DNA of 64,000 bases from JBBRHQ01 sp963840235 (GCA_963840235.1 CAWIYC010000002.1:399470-463469); one strand, 5' to 3'; numbered from the stretch's first letter, positions 27,270-36,107 are shown. A program made the numbers and translations. Notes: generated from the sequence alone by a model not told the origin.

Positions 27270-27566
27270 CTACTCGGAGACGAGCAGGGTGTGCCAGGAG
27301 GGAATCAGGGGCTTGTCGTAGAGGTCGATGATCGCCTTGCGGGCGGCCTCTATCTCCTCCGAGTACCAGTAGCGATCGAAGTCCTCGCGGTTGCTCCAGA
27401 TCCCCGACTGGCGGAAGGCGAGGCGGTCGTCGATAGAGCGGGTCAGCGACCAGCTGGAGGCGCCGAAAGCGGGCATACGCGCCGCCGCCGGATGCCAGAG
27501 CTCGTACCAGCGGTCGGCCCGGTAGGGGACGATGTGCCAATCGATCTCGCAGATCTCGCCAGGCAC
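27270..27566 (-). CDS. small protein coupled to ccr
   Basis: 98 residues starting at GTG, two bases after the ccr stop codon, so it is translated together with ccr. Sequence VPGEICEIDWHIVPYRADRWYELWHPAAARMPAFGASSWSLTRSIDDRLAFRQSGIWSNREDFDRYWYSEEIEAARKAIIDLYDKP resembles ferredoxin-like (dimeric alpha/beta barrel) domains. No catalytic family assigned. Role in the ethylmalonyl-CoA pathway is a guess from its position; it could also be an unrelated monooxygenase-fold protein. Confidence 0.7.
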   Translation of the reverse strand: MPGEICEIDWHIVPYRADRWYELWHPAAARMPAFGASSWSLTRSIDDRLAFRQSGIWSNREDFDRYWYSEEIEAARKAIIDLYDKPLIPSWHTLLVSE

Positions 27567-27568
27567 GG

Positions 27569-28825
27569 CTACGCACCCACCTCGGCCCGGATCGCCCCGG
27601 GGCCCTCCTCGTTGCGGCCCGCGTCGCCGTCGCCGGCTCCGACGAGGATCGAGATCTTGCCCAGGTGCTTGTTCTCGTGCAGCAGCTGGTGGGCTCCGGG
27701 GACCCCTTCGAAGTCCATCGTCTGCCACAGCACCGGCCGGATCTTGCCCTCGGCCATCAACTGGTTGGCGCGCATGCACTCATATGCGTTGGCGAAGTGC
27801 GAGCCGATGATCTGCTTCTGGCGCATCCACAGGTAGCGGACGTCGAAATCGAGGGTGTAGCCGGAGGTGGCGCCGCAGATCACCACCTTCCCGAACGGCT
27901 TGACGACGAAGACCGAGGTCGGGAAGGTCGCCTGGCCGACGTGCTCGAAGACGATCTCGGGAGCGTCCCCGAGGATCTGCTTGACCCGCTTGGCGAACCC
28001 GCGGGAGACCTTGAAGCGCTCCTTCTCCTCGTCGGGCGACTCGCCGCCCTTGCGCATCATCCCGGCGAACTCGGAGCGGTTGATGTAGTCCACCGCGCCC
28101 AGCTGCTTGACCAGCTCGCCCTTCTCGTCCGAGGAGACGACGCCGACCGCGTTTGCCCCGGCCGCCTTGCAGAGCTGGGTGGCGAAGACGCCGAGCCCGC
28201 CGGCCGCGCCCCAGATGAGGACGTTGTGGCCCGCCTGGAGCTTGCACTGGTCCATCAGCATCCGGTAGGCGGTGAAGTAGGTGAGGCCGTATGCGGAGGA
28301 CTCGGCCCAGGAGAGGTTCTGCGGACGGGGCAGCAGCTGCTGGGCCTGGACCTTGGTGAACTGGGCAAACGATCCCCAGGTGGTCTCGTAGCCCCAGATC
28401 ATCTGGCTCGGGGCGGCGAGCGGGTCGAGCCCGTGGACCTCGACGTCCTCATAGGACGCCTGGTTGCAGTGGATCACGACCTCGTCACCCGGCTTCCACT
28501 TGGTCACGCCCGGGCCGACCTTCCAGACGATCCCGGAGGCGTCGGAGCCGCCGATGTGGTGGCCCCACTCGGGGTGGTCGCCGTAGTTGAAGACCGACAC
28601 CGGCTTGCCCAGCGCGGCCCAGACGTTGTTGAAGTTGACGCCGGCAGCCATCACCCGCACGATCACCTCGAAGGCGCCGGGCTCGGGAACCTCGATCTGC
28701 TCCAGCTTGAACGCGTCCTTCGGCTCGCCCTCGGTCTCGGGCCGGATCACCCACGCCGCCATCGTTTCCGGGAGCGTTCCCGGTTCCACGTCGAGCTTCG
28801 AGACTTCGCTGATGTCAACGGCCAA
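27569..28825 (-). CDS. ccr: crotonyl-CoA carboxylase/reductase
   Basis: 418-residue NADPH-dependent medium-chain dehydrogenase/reductase. It begins with the typical LPETMAAWVIRPETEGEPKDAFKLEQIEVPEPGAFEVIVRVMAAGVNFNNVWAALGKPVSVF and HHIGGSDASGIVWKVGPGVTKWKPGDEVV, then ESSAYGLTYFTAYRML, the cofactor motif WGAAGGLGVFATQLCK, FEHVGQATFPTSVFVVKPFGKVVICGATSGYTLDFDVRYLWMRQKQIIGSHFANAYE. The histidine in GSHFANA is the residue reported to bind CO2 in this family. It reductively carboxylates crotonyl-CoA to ethylmalonyl-CoA, the key step of the pathway, and defines its presence here. Confidence 0.95.
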   Translation of the reverse strand: MAVDISEVSKLDVEPGTLPETMAAWVIRPETEGEPKDAFKLEQIEVPEPGAFEVIVRVMAAGVNFNNVWAALGKPVSVFNYGDHPEWGHHIGGSDASGIVWKVGPGVTKWKPGDEVVIHCNQASYEDVEVHGLDPLAAPSQMIWGYETTWGSFAQFTKVQAQQLLPRPQNLSWAESSAYGLTYFTAYRMLMDQCKLQAGHNVLIWGAAGGLGVFATQLCKAAGANAVGVVSSDEKGELVKQLGAVDYINRSEFAGMMRKGGESPDEEKERFKVSRGFAKRVKQILGDAPEIVFEHVGQATFPTSVFVVKPFGKVVICGATSGYTLDFDVRYLWMRQKQIIGSHFANAYECMRANQLMAEGKIRPVLWQTMDFEGVPGAHQLLHENKHLGKISILVGAGDGDAGRNEEGPGAIRAEVGA

Positions 28826-28957
28826 GAGGGATCCTCCGCGCGGTCGGGGTATGAGCGGGGCAATCCTAAAGGAGAGGGATCGGCCGGGGCAGTCGAAGAA
28901 ACCCGGCCAGCGCCGTCAGATTCCTGTCCGGGCGCCCGACTACATTCGTGAGTCCAG

Positions 28958-30229
28958 ATGGAAGCCTCCGAAAAGCCACATTTGAGCCCAGCGAACGCGA
29001 CCGTTCGCGCGCTGGGCGATCGCCTCGTGATCGAGCGCCTGGAGGTCGAGGACGGGCGCGCTGCTCGCCTGGTTCGTGAGCGGGTCGAGGCCGGGCATTC
29101 CGGCGAGGAGACCGTCCGCGACGCGATCGAGATCGGGGCGCGGGTGCTCGAGCGGGAGGACACCGGCGCCGAGGTCGACTACGTCAAGGCCGAGTTCGGA
29201 AAGCACGCCGGGGAGTTGGCCGAGAGGCTGATCAAGTCGATCGATGCGGGTAACGATCTTCTCGCCGAGGAGATCGCCAAGAGCTTTGGGGCGGAGCGTC
29301 AGGGCACCGTTCAGCACCAGATCAAGGAGATGCTCGACCGCACTGCCGAGACCCAGCGCGACTCGCTTGCGCGCCAGTTCTCGGCCAGCGACGGAACCAA
29401 TCCGCTCTTCGACTTCAAGGAGAGCGTCGTCCGCGCGCTCAAGGACGCTGACGTGCGACAGCAGAAGGAGAGCGTCGAGGCCCGCAGGCGGATCGAGGCG
29501 CTGACCAGGGAGGTCCTTGAGCTGAAGGAGCGGGACGAAGCCGATCGCCGCGTCGCTGACGCCGAAGAGGCCGGAACCCGCAAGGGCCTTGACTTCGAAG
29601 GTCGCGTCGACGAGGCGATCTCCTGGATCGCGTCGGCTCGGGGCGATGCCGCCTCTCACACCGGGGGGGAGCTGGCCGACGGCGGCGGCAAGAAGGGGGA
29701 CACGGTCGTCGAGCTCGGCGCCGCCGAAGGGCCGTCGGCCGGGCGGATCGTGTTCGAGTCCAAGGACAAGAGCCTCTCCCGCAGCGCCGCCTGGAAGGAG
29801 CTCGACGAGGGGATGGCCGCGCGCGCTGCCTCGTTTGGAGTGCTCGTCGTCGCCGGCGAGGAGCGGGTGCCGGCGAAATGCGAACAGCTCACCGAGTACC
29901 ACGGCAACAAGCTGATCGTCGCCGTCGATCGGGACGAACCCGGAGGGCTTGCGCTCGAGGTGGCCTATCGCCTGGCAGCGGCACGGGTCCTGATGACCCG
30001 CGACAGCGATCTCGAAGTTGACGCCGCAGCGGTTAGCGACGCGGCCGAATCGGCGATCGCAACCCTGCAGCAGGCTCAGAAGATCCGCTCCAACCTGACC
30101 GCGGTGAAGACCAGCTCGGACAAGGCCCGCGACGGGCTCGACCTGCTTGTCGAGGCAGTCAGGTCACAGCTCGAGCGAATCGAGTCGCTGGTCGAAGAGG
30201 CCCTTTCCTCGGACGCCGGCGATGACTGA
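28958..30229 (+). CDS. coiled-coil protein with PD-(D/E)XK-like nuclease domain (DUF2130-like)
   Basis: 423 residues, cytosolic. The N-terminal half is mixed helical/coiled-coil (about 20-205). Residues 205-300 look like the restriction-nuclease-like domain of DUF2130/RmuC relatives: FEGRVDEAISWIASARGD, GKKGDTVVEL, GRIVFESKDKSLSRSAAWKELDEGMAARAASFGVLVV. Candidate catalytic residues are Glu214, Asp248, Glu267 and Lys269 (E-x-K). The C-terminal 100 residues are helical. Family members have unproven functions; DNA repair or defence against foreign DNA are the usual suggestions. It has no operon partner. Confidence 0.7.
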   Translation: MEASEKPHLSPANATVRALGDRLVIERLEVEDGRAARLVRERVEAGHSGEETVRDAIEIGARVLEREDTGAEVDYVKAEFGKHAGELAERLIKSIDAGNDLLAEEIAKSFGAERQGTVQHQIKEMLDRTAETQRDSLARQFSASDGTNPLFDFKESVVRALKDADVRQQKESVEARRRIEALTREVLELKERDEADRRVADAEEAGTRKGLDFEGRVDEAISWIASARGDAASHTGGELADGGGKKGDTVVELGAAEGPSAGRIVFESKDKSLSRSAAWKELDEGMAARAASFGVLVVAGEERVPAKCEQLTEYHGNKLIVAVDRDEPGGLALEVAYRLAAARVLMTRDSDLEVDAAAVSDAAESAIATLQQAQKIRSNLTAVKTSSDKARDGLDLLVEAVRSQLERIESLVEEALSSDAGDD

Positions 30230-30282
30230 CTTGAGCCACTCCGCTGACGCTTGGACTGGATCCACTCCCGCCGACACTTGAT

Positions 30283-30320
30283 TGAGGGGTTTCAACACCG
30301 ATAGGTGCTGAAACCCTTCA
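30283..30320. repeat. 38-base palindromic repeat, copy B
   Basis: 17-base arms (TGAGGGGTTTCAACACC against GGTGCTGAAACCCTTCA) with 15 complementary pairs, one of the two exceptions being a G-T wobble, and a GATA loop. Same 38-base frame as the other copies; flanks show it is inverted relative to copies A and D. Sits in the 195-base gap between converging genes. Confidence 0.85.
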
Positions 30321-30424
30321 GCGAGCCCGCCCCCCGTGAGCGCCCCCGTGAGCCCGCCCCCAGCAAGCCTTCACGCTGCGAGCCTCCGTGTCGCCGGGCC
30401 GCTGCTGACCCGGCGCACCGGGCG

Positions 30425-30901
30425 CTAGGGGAGAAGAAGCTCGTTGGCCGAGGAGGTGCGCTCGGGGCCGACGCTGAGGCGGGCAGAGATAGCGCCGGGG
30501 ATGTCTGCCGCCCTGACCAGGTAGTCGCCGGTGGGGAGGAAGGCCTTGTAGCTGGCGGTGCCGTTGGCGACGACAAGGGGGGAGGTCGAATCCTTCGGGC
30601 CCACGATCTCGAGATGGCTGTCGAAGTTGGTGAGGTTGGCGATGGTGAGGGAGACGAGCAGGGGGGTGTTCTGCTTGACCCCCTGCTGCAGTGCCTGCGC
30701 AAGGCGCCTGGGCTCGACCACGCCCACCCTCAATGGCGCCAGGCTGACCTTCTTCTGGCTGATCCCCACCGTGATCTGGGTCGGTGTGGCCGGGCGTGGT
30801 TCGTTGGCATGCTCCTTGGCCCCGCAGCCGGGGAGGAGAACGCCGACGATGATGGCCCCGAGCACGCAGGCAACCGCCGATTTGCCTCTCCCGCTGGCCA
30901 T
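30425..30901 (-). CDS. lipoprotein of unknown function
   Basis: 158 residues. A signal peptide (AVACVLGAIIVGVLLPGC) ends in a lipobox LPGC, so the protein is anchored to the outer face of the membrane. The mature part has two beta-rich blocks: QITVGISQKKVSLAPLRVGVVEPR and TPLLVSLTIANLTNFDSHLEIVGPKDSTSPLVVANGTASYKAFLPTGDYLVRA, resembling an Ig-like or cupredoxin-like fold. Cupredoxin-like copper ligands are not evident. Function not assigned. Upstream on the same strand is the YgfZ-acyltransferase pair. Confidence 0.7.
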   Translation of the reverse strand: MASGRGKSAVACVLGAIIVGVLLPGCGAKEHANEPRPATPTQITVGISQKKVSLAPLRVGVVEPRRLAQALQQGVKQNTPLLVSLTIANLTNFDSHLEIVGPKDSTSPLVVANGTASYKAFLPTGDYLVRAADIPGAISARLSVGPERTSSANELLLP

Positions 30902-30991
30902 CGGGGAGGGAATCTAACCGAAGAGCGCGGATGGGGCGCCGGTTTCCGGGCCCGAGAGTGCGGCTCGTGCCTCTGCGGGGCGATCCTGGGC

Positions 30992-32035
30992 TCAGCCGAA
31001 CCAGACCGAGCGCCGGGCTCCCAGCATCTGGTCCAGCTCGAGCTGGATCCGGGTCCGGATGCCCTCGGCTATCGCCTGGATCTCGGCCGGGTCGTCGGCG
31101 GTCTCGGGCGGGTACTCCGACATGTCGAGCGGCTCGAGGAAGCGGATCTTGAACTTCGCCGGCATGTACATCAGCCCCGCCGCCAGGCCGAAGTGGGGGA
31201 AAGCGTGGTTGAGCGGGAAGTAGATGAGGCCGCTGAGGCGCTGCATCACCCGCAGGTGGGCGAAGATCGGCATTGCCTCTTCGCCGCCGATCAGTGCGAT
31301 CGGGACGATGGGAACCCGCGCCCTGATCGCAGTGCGGACGAAGCCGCCGCGACCGAATCGCCGCAATCTGTAGCGCTGCCAGTAGACCTTGCGCGTGCCC
31401 TTCTGGCCCTCCGGAAAGACGATCGCCAGACGACTCTCGTCATAGAGGAGTCGCTGCGCGTTTTCCCGGTGGGCGGCAACCATCCCGATCTTGTTGGTCA
31501 GCATCCCGATCCCGGGATACCCCTTGAACCAGTGCTCGCCGAGCAGGTACAGCGGCCGGGGGTGGGGATGCTCGTTCCGGATCGCCTGCATCAGCATCGG
31601 CGCGTCCGGGGGCAGGGCGCCGGAATGGTTGGAGACGAGCAGGGCGCCGCCCTCTGAAGGGACGTTCTCGATCCCCTCCGTCTCGACCCGGAACCAGTAG
31701 CGGTAGTAGAAGTTGAGCGCCGGCTCGAGCAGGGACATGACCCGCTCCGAGCGTCCCCAGTCGTCGAGCGAGCGCTCCTCCTCGCTCGCCGGCAGCAGCG
31801 CCCGCAGGTCCGGAAGGTTTGCGCGGCTGGCCGGCGCCTCGGGGGGCGCGGAGAGCTCGTCCGGATTGGGGTCGAACGTCTCCTCGTATCCGCTCGAGTC
31901 TTCGGCCCCGGCCCCGGCCTCCGGCGCCCCGCCCATCTCCGGCGCCGGCTCGTCGGCGACGAGCCCCTGGCCGCCGAGCAGCGGACTGTCGGCATCGAGG
32001 GGCCTGCCGCCGAGACCGCGCCCGCGGGCGCTCAC
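30992..32035 (-). CDS. PlsC-family acyltransferase with acidic N-terminal tail
   Basis: 347 residues. The first 110 are low-complexity and acidic. The acyltransferase domain begins near LEPALNFYYRYWFRVETEGIENVPSEGGALLVSNHSGALPPDAPML, which has the NHSG-x3-PD catalytic block, followed by FKGYPGIGMLTNKIGMVAAHRENAQRLL, the FPEGQKGTRK motif and VPIVPIALIGGEEAMP. It probably transfers acyl groups to lysophosphatidic acid or a related lipid at the membrane. Start GTG overlaps the upstream gene stop by 4 bases (GTGA). Confidence 0.85.
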   Translation of the reverse strand: MSARGRGLGGRPLDADSPLLGGQGLVADEPAPEMGGAPEAGAGAEDSSGYEETFDPNPDELSAPPEAPASRANLPDLRALLPASEEERSLDDWGRSERVMSLLEPALNFYYRYWFRVETEGIENVPSEGGALLVSNHSGALPPDAPMLMQAIRNEHPHPRPLYLLGEHWFKGYPGIGMLTNKIGMVAAHRENAQRLLYDESRLAIVFPEGQKGTRKVYWQRYRLRRFGRGGFVRTAIRARVPIVPIALIGGEEAMPIFAHLRVMQRLSGLIYFPLNHAFPHFGLAAGLMYMPAKFKIRFLEPLDMSEYPPETADDPAEIQAIAEGIRTRIQLELDQMLGARRSVWFG

Positions 32036-32991
32036 GCGCTCTCCGCGAACGGGAGCTCGACCACCTCGGCGTTGCCGCCCCCGGTCACCTCCAGGACGGC
32101 CCCGGGCTCGGCCTCCCGCCGCAGGATCGCCAGCCCGATCGGGCCGAGGGCGGGGGAGATGCCGGCGCTGCCAACGCTCCCGACCTCGCGCTCGCCCAGC
32201 CGCAGCCCTGCCCCGGCCACCGCGGGCGAGTCGAACCGCAGTCCGCGCAGGTGCCGGTTCGGCCTGCCCTTGTAGTGGAGGCGGGCGACCGTCTCCTGGC
32301 CGATGTAGCAGCCCTTTGTGAAGCTGACCGCCTCGGCGACGATTCCCGCTTCGGCCGGCATCGTCCCCGGCGCCATCTCGGCCCCGAAGCGCGGCACCCC
32401 GGCTTCGATCCGGGCGATCTCTGCAGCCCCCTCGCAGATCTCGCCTGCGCCGCGGCCGATCAGGGCCGCGATCAGGGCGTCCTTCTCGGAGCCGGCGAAG
32501 GAGAGGTCGATGCCGTCGCGGGTGGCGATGGCGAGGCAGCGGATGCCCGCGATCTCGGTCTCCTCGGAGCTGTGGAGCACGCCCGGCACCACCCCGGCCA
32601 CCTCTGGGCTGCGGGGGCCGATCAGCGAGATCAGGGCGCGCTCGGCGGTCTCGTCGCTGACCGCGGCCTGACGGCCGATGTTGTAGGTCTGGAGGTGCCG
32701 CCGGGCCGCGTCGAGGCCGGCTTCCTCGGTGTCCAGCAGGTACTCGTCGGCCGCCGTTCGCAGCACCCGAAGATCGGCCTGGATGTGCCCCTTGCGGTCG
32801 AGCAGGGTCGCGTAGCAGCCCTCGCCGGGCTGCAATTGCTCGACCTCGTTTGTCACCTGGCCCTGCAGGTACTCGCCCGCCTCGGAGCCCCGCACCGCCA
32901 GCCGCCCGCGGCTCGAGCGGTCCAGCAGCCCGCATTCCTCGCGCAGCTGCCGGTACTGCGCGTCGAGCTCGATTGCGGCCGGTGCGCTCAC
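32032..32991 (-). CDS. ygfZ: YgfZ/GcvT-type folate-binding protein
   Basis: 319 residues. It has the T-protein-like folds plus the YgfZ signature KGCYIGQE (VSFTKGCYIGQETVARLHYKGRPNRHL). Other supports are LLDRSSRGRLAVRGSEAGEYLQGQVTNEVEQL and PGEGCYATLLDRKGHIQADLRVL. Family members use tetrahydrofolate to help assemble or repair iron-sulphur clusters. The GTG at 32991 is chosen because it gives the usual N-terminus and leaves 49 bases to the divergent multicopper oxidase. Overlaps the acyltransferase start by four bases. Confidence 0.88.
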   Translation of the reverse strand: MSAPAAIELDAQYRQLREECGLLDRSSRGRLAVRGSEAGEYLQGQVTNEVEQLQPGEGCYATLLDRKGHIQADLRVLRTAADEYLLDTEEAGLDAARRHLQTYNIGRQAAVSDETAERALISLIGPRSPEVAGVVPGVLHSSEETEIAGIRCLAIATRDGIDLSFAGSEKDALIAALIGRGAGEICEGAAEIARIEAGVPRFGAEMAPGTMPAEAGIVAEAVSFTKGCYIGQETVARLHYKGRPNRHLRGLRFDSPAVAGAGLRLGEREVGSVGSAGISPALGPIGLAILRREAEPGAVLEVTGGGNAEVVELPFAESA

Positions 32992-33040
32992 CCGCCCGAT
33001 TCTACGGGAGGGGGCGTTCGCCAAGTTCCGTGATTTAGAT

Positions 33041-34189
33041 ATGTCAAAATCCAAATTGCGGATGGCCAAACATTCCCACGGGACCGACGCGAGAGACAGC
33101 GGCGACGAATCCGCCAAGGGGCGGATCAGCAGGCGGGCCCTGCTGGGGGGCGCCGCGGCGGGGGCGGCCCTGCCGGTACTTCACGAGCTGGTTCCGCATC
33201 AGGGGATCCACAACGCGGTCGAGGGAGCCAAGGCGGCCTCGGGCGAGCACGCCGCCCACGGCGGGCAGAGCGCGCCCGGGATGGCCGCGATGAGCCCCCA
33301 CAGCGGATTCGCCGCCGGCCCGGACGTGGACCACGGCGCCAACGGCTTCGACCCCTCTGATGTCGTACGCGACTTCGACTGGGGGCGAACGCGGCGCCTC
33401 GGCAGCGGCCGGGTTCAGCGGGAGTGGGAGCTGGTTGCGATCGACAAGGAGATCGAGGTGGCCCCCGGGGTGCGCTTCCCGGCTTGGACCTACAACGGGC
33501 GCGTGCCCGGCCCGGCGCTCCGCTGCCGTGAGGGAGAGCGGCTGAAGATCCGCTTCGGCAACGGCTCCGCGCACCCCCACACGATCCACTTCCACGGCAT
33601 TCACCCGGCCGTGATGGACGGGATGCCGGGGATCGGGGAGGAGCTCGGCGGGGGCCTGATCGAGCCCGGACAGAGCTTCACCTACGAGTTCGACGCCGAG
33701 CCGTTCGGGATGCACCACTACCACTGCCACGTTTCGCCGCTGGCCGAGCACATCGCCAAGGGGCTCTACGGGATCTTCATCGTCGATCCGAAGGGCGGGC
33801 GGGAGGAGGCCGACGAGCTGGCGATGGTGATGAACGCATTCGACACCAACTTCGACTTCTCCAACGAGGTCTACGCAGTCAACTCGATCGGTTTTCACTA
33901 CGGCCGTCACCCGATTCGGGTCCGGCAGGGCGAGCTCGTCCGGATCTATCTCCTCAACATCACCGAGTACGACCCGATCAACTCCTTCCACGTGCACGCG
34001 AACTTCTTCCACTACTTCTCGACCGGCACGTCCCTGCAACCGCTCGAGTACACCGACACGGTGATGCAGGCGCAGGGGCAGCGCGGGATCCTCGAGTTGC
34101 GCTTCCCGCACACGGGCCGCTACATGTTCCACGCCCACAAGACCGAGTTCGCCGAGCTCGGCTGGCTCGGGTTCTTCGAGGTCTTCTGA
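33041..34189 (+). CDS. Tat-exported two-domain multicopper oxidase
   Basis: 382 residues. A twin-arginine signal (RISRRALLGGAAAGAALP) precedes two cupredoxin domains. First domain copper ligands: PHTIHFHGIHP and HHYHCHVSPLAEHIAKGLYGIF. Second domain: NSFHVHANFFHYF and RYMFHAHKTEFAELGWLGFFEVF. It is the first gene of a four-gene overlapping unit with a ZIP transporter, an MntR-like regulator and an NRAMP transporter, so manganese or iron oxidation outside the cell is a reasonable inference. A Cu-nitrite reductase role is less likely given the context. Confidence 0.88.
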   Translation: MSKSKLRMAKHSHGTDARDSGDESAKGRISRRALLGGAAAGAALPVLHELVPHQGIHNAVEGAKAASGEHAAHGGQSAPGMAAMSPHSGFAAGPDVDHGANGFDPSDVVRDFDWGRTRRLGSGRVQREWELVAIDKEIEVAPGVRFPAWTYNGRVPGPALRCREGERLKIRFGNGSAHPHTIHFHGIHPAVMDGMPGIGEELGGGLIEPGQSFTYEFDAEPFGMHHYHCHVSPLAEHIAKGLYGIFIVDPKGGREEADELAMVMNAFDTNFDFSNEVYAVNSIGFHYGRHPIRVRQGELVRIYLLNITEYDPINSFHVHANFFHYFSTGTSLQPLEYTDTVMQAQGQRGILELRFPHTGRYMFHAHKTEFAELGWLGFFEVF

Positions 34190-35403
34190 TGGAGGCAACC
34201 GAGGCAACCGAGGCAGCCGAAGGACTCCGGGCTCCCCATCGCCTTCCCGCTTGGATGCTCGGCATTGCGCCGCTGGCGCTGATCGCCGCCGCGATCGCCG
34301 CCTTCGCCCTGCTGGGGGCGCCGGGCCTCGGCAAGCGCAACGGAGTCCCGGTCGAGGACCTGGTCGTCGAGCAGACCGTGCTGCGCCCCGGAGAGATCGA
34401 GCTGACGGTTCGAAACGACGGGCCCGACCCGGTCGAGATCGCGCAGGTCTCGGTCAACGACGCCTACGTTGGCTTTGACGCCGGCGAGCGCACAGTCGGG
34501 CGCCTGGGCTCGACGGAGATCGCCATTCCCTACGGCTGGATCGAGGGCGAGGCCTACGAGATCTTCCTGCTCAGCAGCACCGGGGCCACCTTTACGACCT
34601 CGATCGACTCAGCGGCCGAGACGCCCGAAGCGGATGGCGGCTTCTTCGGCCTGATGGCACTTCTCGGCGTCTATGTCGGGGTGATACCGATCGCCCTGGG
34701 GATGCTCTGGCTCCCCTTCGTGCGCCGTATCGACCCTCGCTGGGTCAGGTTCCTGCTCGCCCTCACGGTCGGCCTCCTCGCCTTCCTCGGCCTCGACGCG
34801 ATCCAGGAAGGTGTGGACGTGGCCGCTGTCGGCTCGCAGGCCTTCGGCGGGCCGCTGCTGGTCTTCGCCGGAGCGCTCGTCGCCTTCCTTCTGCTTGCGG
34901 CAATCGACGCCCACATGTCCGTCCGGCGCGGCCGCGCCGCCGCAGCCGGGGTGAGCGGGTTCGGGCTGGCGCTGCTGGTCGCGATCGGGATCGGGCTGCA
35001 CAACCTGGGCGAGGGGCTCGCGATCGGCTCCTCCTACGCCACCGGGGCCCTGGCGCTCGGGGCCTTCCTCGTGGTCGGGTTTGCGATCCATAACACCACC
35101 GAGGGATTGGCGATCGTCGCCCCCCTTTCGGGGAAGGCGCCGGGGCTGGGGCGACTGGCCGCGCTGGGGGCGATCGCCGGCGCTCCTGCGATCGCAGGCG
35201 CGCTGATCGGCGCAGTCGCCTTCAACTCGAGCCTGGCGGCGTTCCTGCTGGGGGTCGGCGCGGGGGCGATCGCCCAGGTCATCGTTCAGATCGCCCCCTC
35301 GATCCGCGACGAGAGCGGCCGTGCGCTCAACCCCCTCAACGTCGGCGGTCTGCTCGCGGGGATCGCGTTGATGTATCTGACCGGGCTCCTGGTGGCCGTC
35401 TGA
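34189..35403 (+). CDS. ZIP-family metal transporter with extracellular N-terminal domain
   Basis: 404 residues. An N-terminal membrane helix (about 24-46) is followed by a roughly 90-residue extracytoplasmic beta domain (LRPGEIELTVRNDGPDPVEIAQVSVNDAYVGF), then eight ZIP helices. Metal-binding motifs HNLGEGLAIG and HNTTEGLAIVAP in helices 4 and 5 are intact. Normal ZIP proteins lack the extracellular module, so it is an unusual fusion and may receive metal from the exported oxidase encoded just upstream. Starts within the stop codon of that oxidase gene. Confidence 0.88.
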   Translation: MEATEATEAAEGLRAPHRLPAWMLGIAPLALIAAAIAAFALLGAPGLGKRNGVPVEDLVVEQTVLRPGEIELTVRNDGPDPVEIAQVSVNDAYVGFDAGERTVGRLGSTEIAIPYGWIEGEAYEIFLLSSTGATFTTSIDSAAETPEADGGFFGLMALLGVYVGVIPIALGMLWLPFVRRIDPRWVRFLLALTVGLLAFLGLDAIQEGVDVAAVGSQAFGGPLLVFAGALVAFLLLAAIDAHMSVRRGRAAAAGVSGFGLALLVAIGIGLHNLGEGLAIGSSYATGALALGAFLVVGFAIHNTTEGLAIVAPLSGKAPGLGRLAALGAIAGAPAIAGALIGAVAFNSSLAAFLLGVGAGAIAQVIVQIAPSIRDESGRALNPLNVGGLLAGIALMYLTGLLVAV

Positions 35404-36107
35404 TGTCAGGCCTGTCCCACACCCGTCGCGCCGGCCGCTCGACCCGCTCGGAGGCGATCGAGGACTACGCCAAGGCGATCTACGGGCTCAGCCACCGCAG
35501 CGATGGCCCGGTCGGAACGAGCGAGTTGGCCGAGCGGCTGGGGGTGACGCCGGCCACGGCAACCGCGATGCTGAAACGCCTCGACGCGCGCGGACTGGTC
35601 CGCTACCAGCCCTACCGCGGGGCGGTCCTGACCGCGGCCGGGGAAAGAGTCGCGCTCGAGGTCATCCGGCATCACCGATTGCTCGAGTCCTATCTCTCCG
35701 AGGCTCTGGGGATGCCCTGGGACCGGGTCCACGAGGAAGCGGAGGTTCTCGAGCACTACATATCCGAGGACCTCGAGTCGCTGATCGCCAAGAAGCTGGG
35801 CGAGCCCAGCCACGATCCCCACGGAGACCCGATACCGGGTCCGGACCTGGCCCCGCTCGGAGACCCCGGCAGCCGTCCCCTGGGCGAGCTCGAGCCCGGT
35901 CAGAGGGCGACCTTCGCCCGCGTCTCCGACAGCGACCCGGCGATGTTGCGATACCTCTCCGAGCGGGGGATCACCCCCGGGGTCGAGATCCGTATCACCG
36001 GTCGCCAGCCGTTCGAGGGGCCGCTCCTGGTCGAGGTTGGCGGGATCGAGCACGCGCTCGGTGGTGAGCTGGTGCGTCGGATCCGGGTCGCGGAGCCGGC
36101 GGCGTGA
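35403..36107 (+). CDS. mntR: DtxR-family metal regulator, MntR-like
   Basis: 234 residues: winged helix-turn-helix (about 16-75), dimerisation domain and C-terminal SH3-like domain. Metal ligands are His91, Glu95, His110, Glu114, Glu117 and His118. The DtxR cysteine at the primary site is Glu114 here, as in MntR, which favours manganese over iron. It probably represses this operon under metal excess. It overlaps both neighbours by one to four bases. I did not find a convincing operator upstream of 33041. Confidence 0.88.
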   Translation: MSGLSHTRRAGRSTRSEAIEDYAKAIYGLSHRSDGPVGTSELAERLGVTPATATAMLKRLDARGLVRYQPYRGAVLTAAGERVALEVIRHHRLLESYLSEALGMPWDRVHEEAEVLEHYISEDLESLIAKKLGEPSHDPHGDPIPGPDLAPLGDPGSRPLGELEPGQRATFARVSDSDPAMLRYLSERGITPGVEIRITGRQPFEGPLLVEVGGIEHALGGELVRRIRVAEPAA

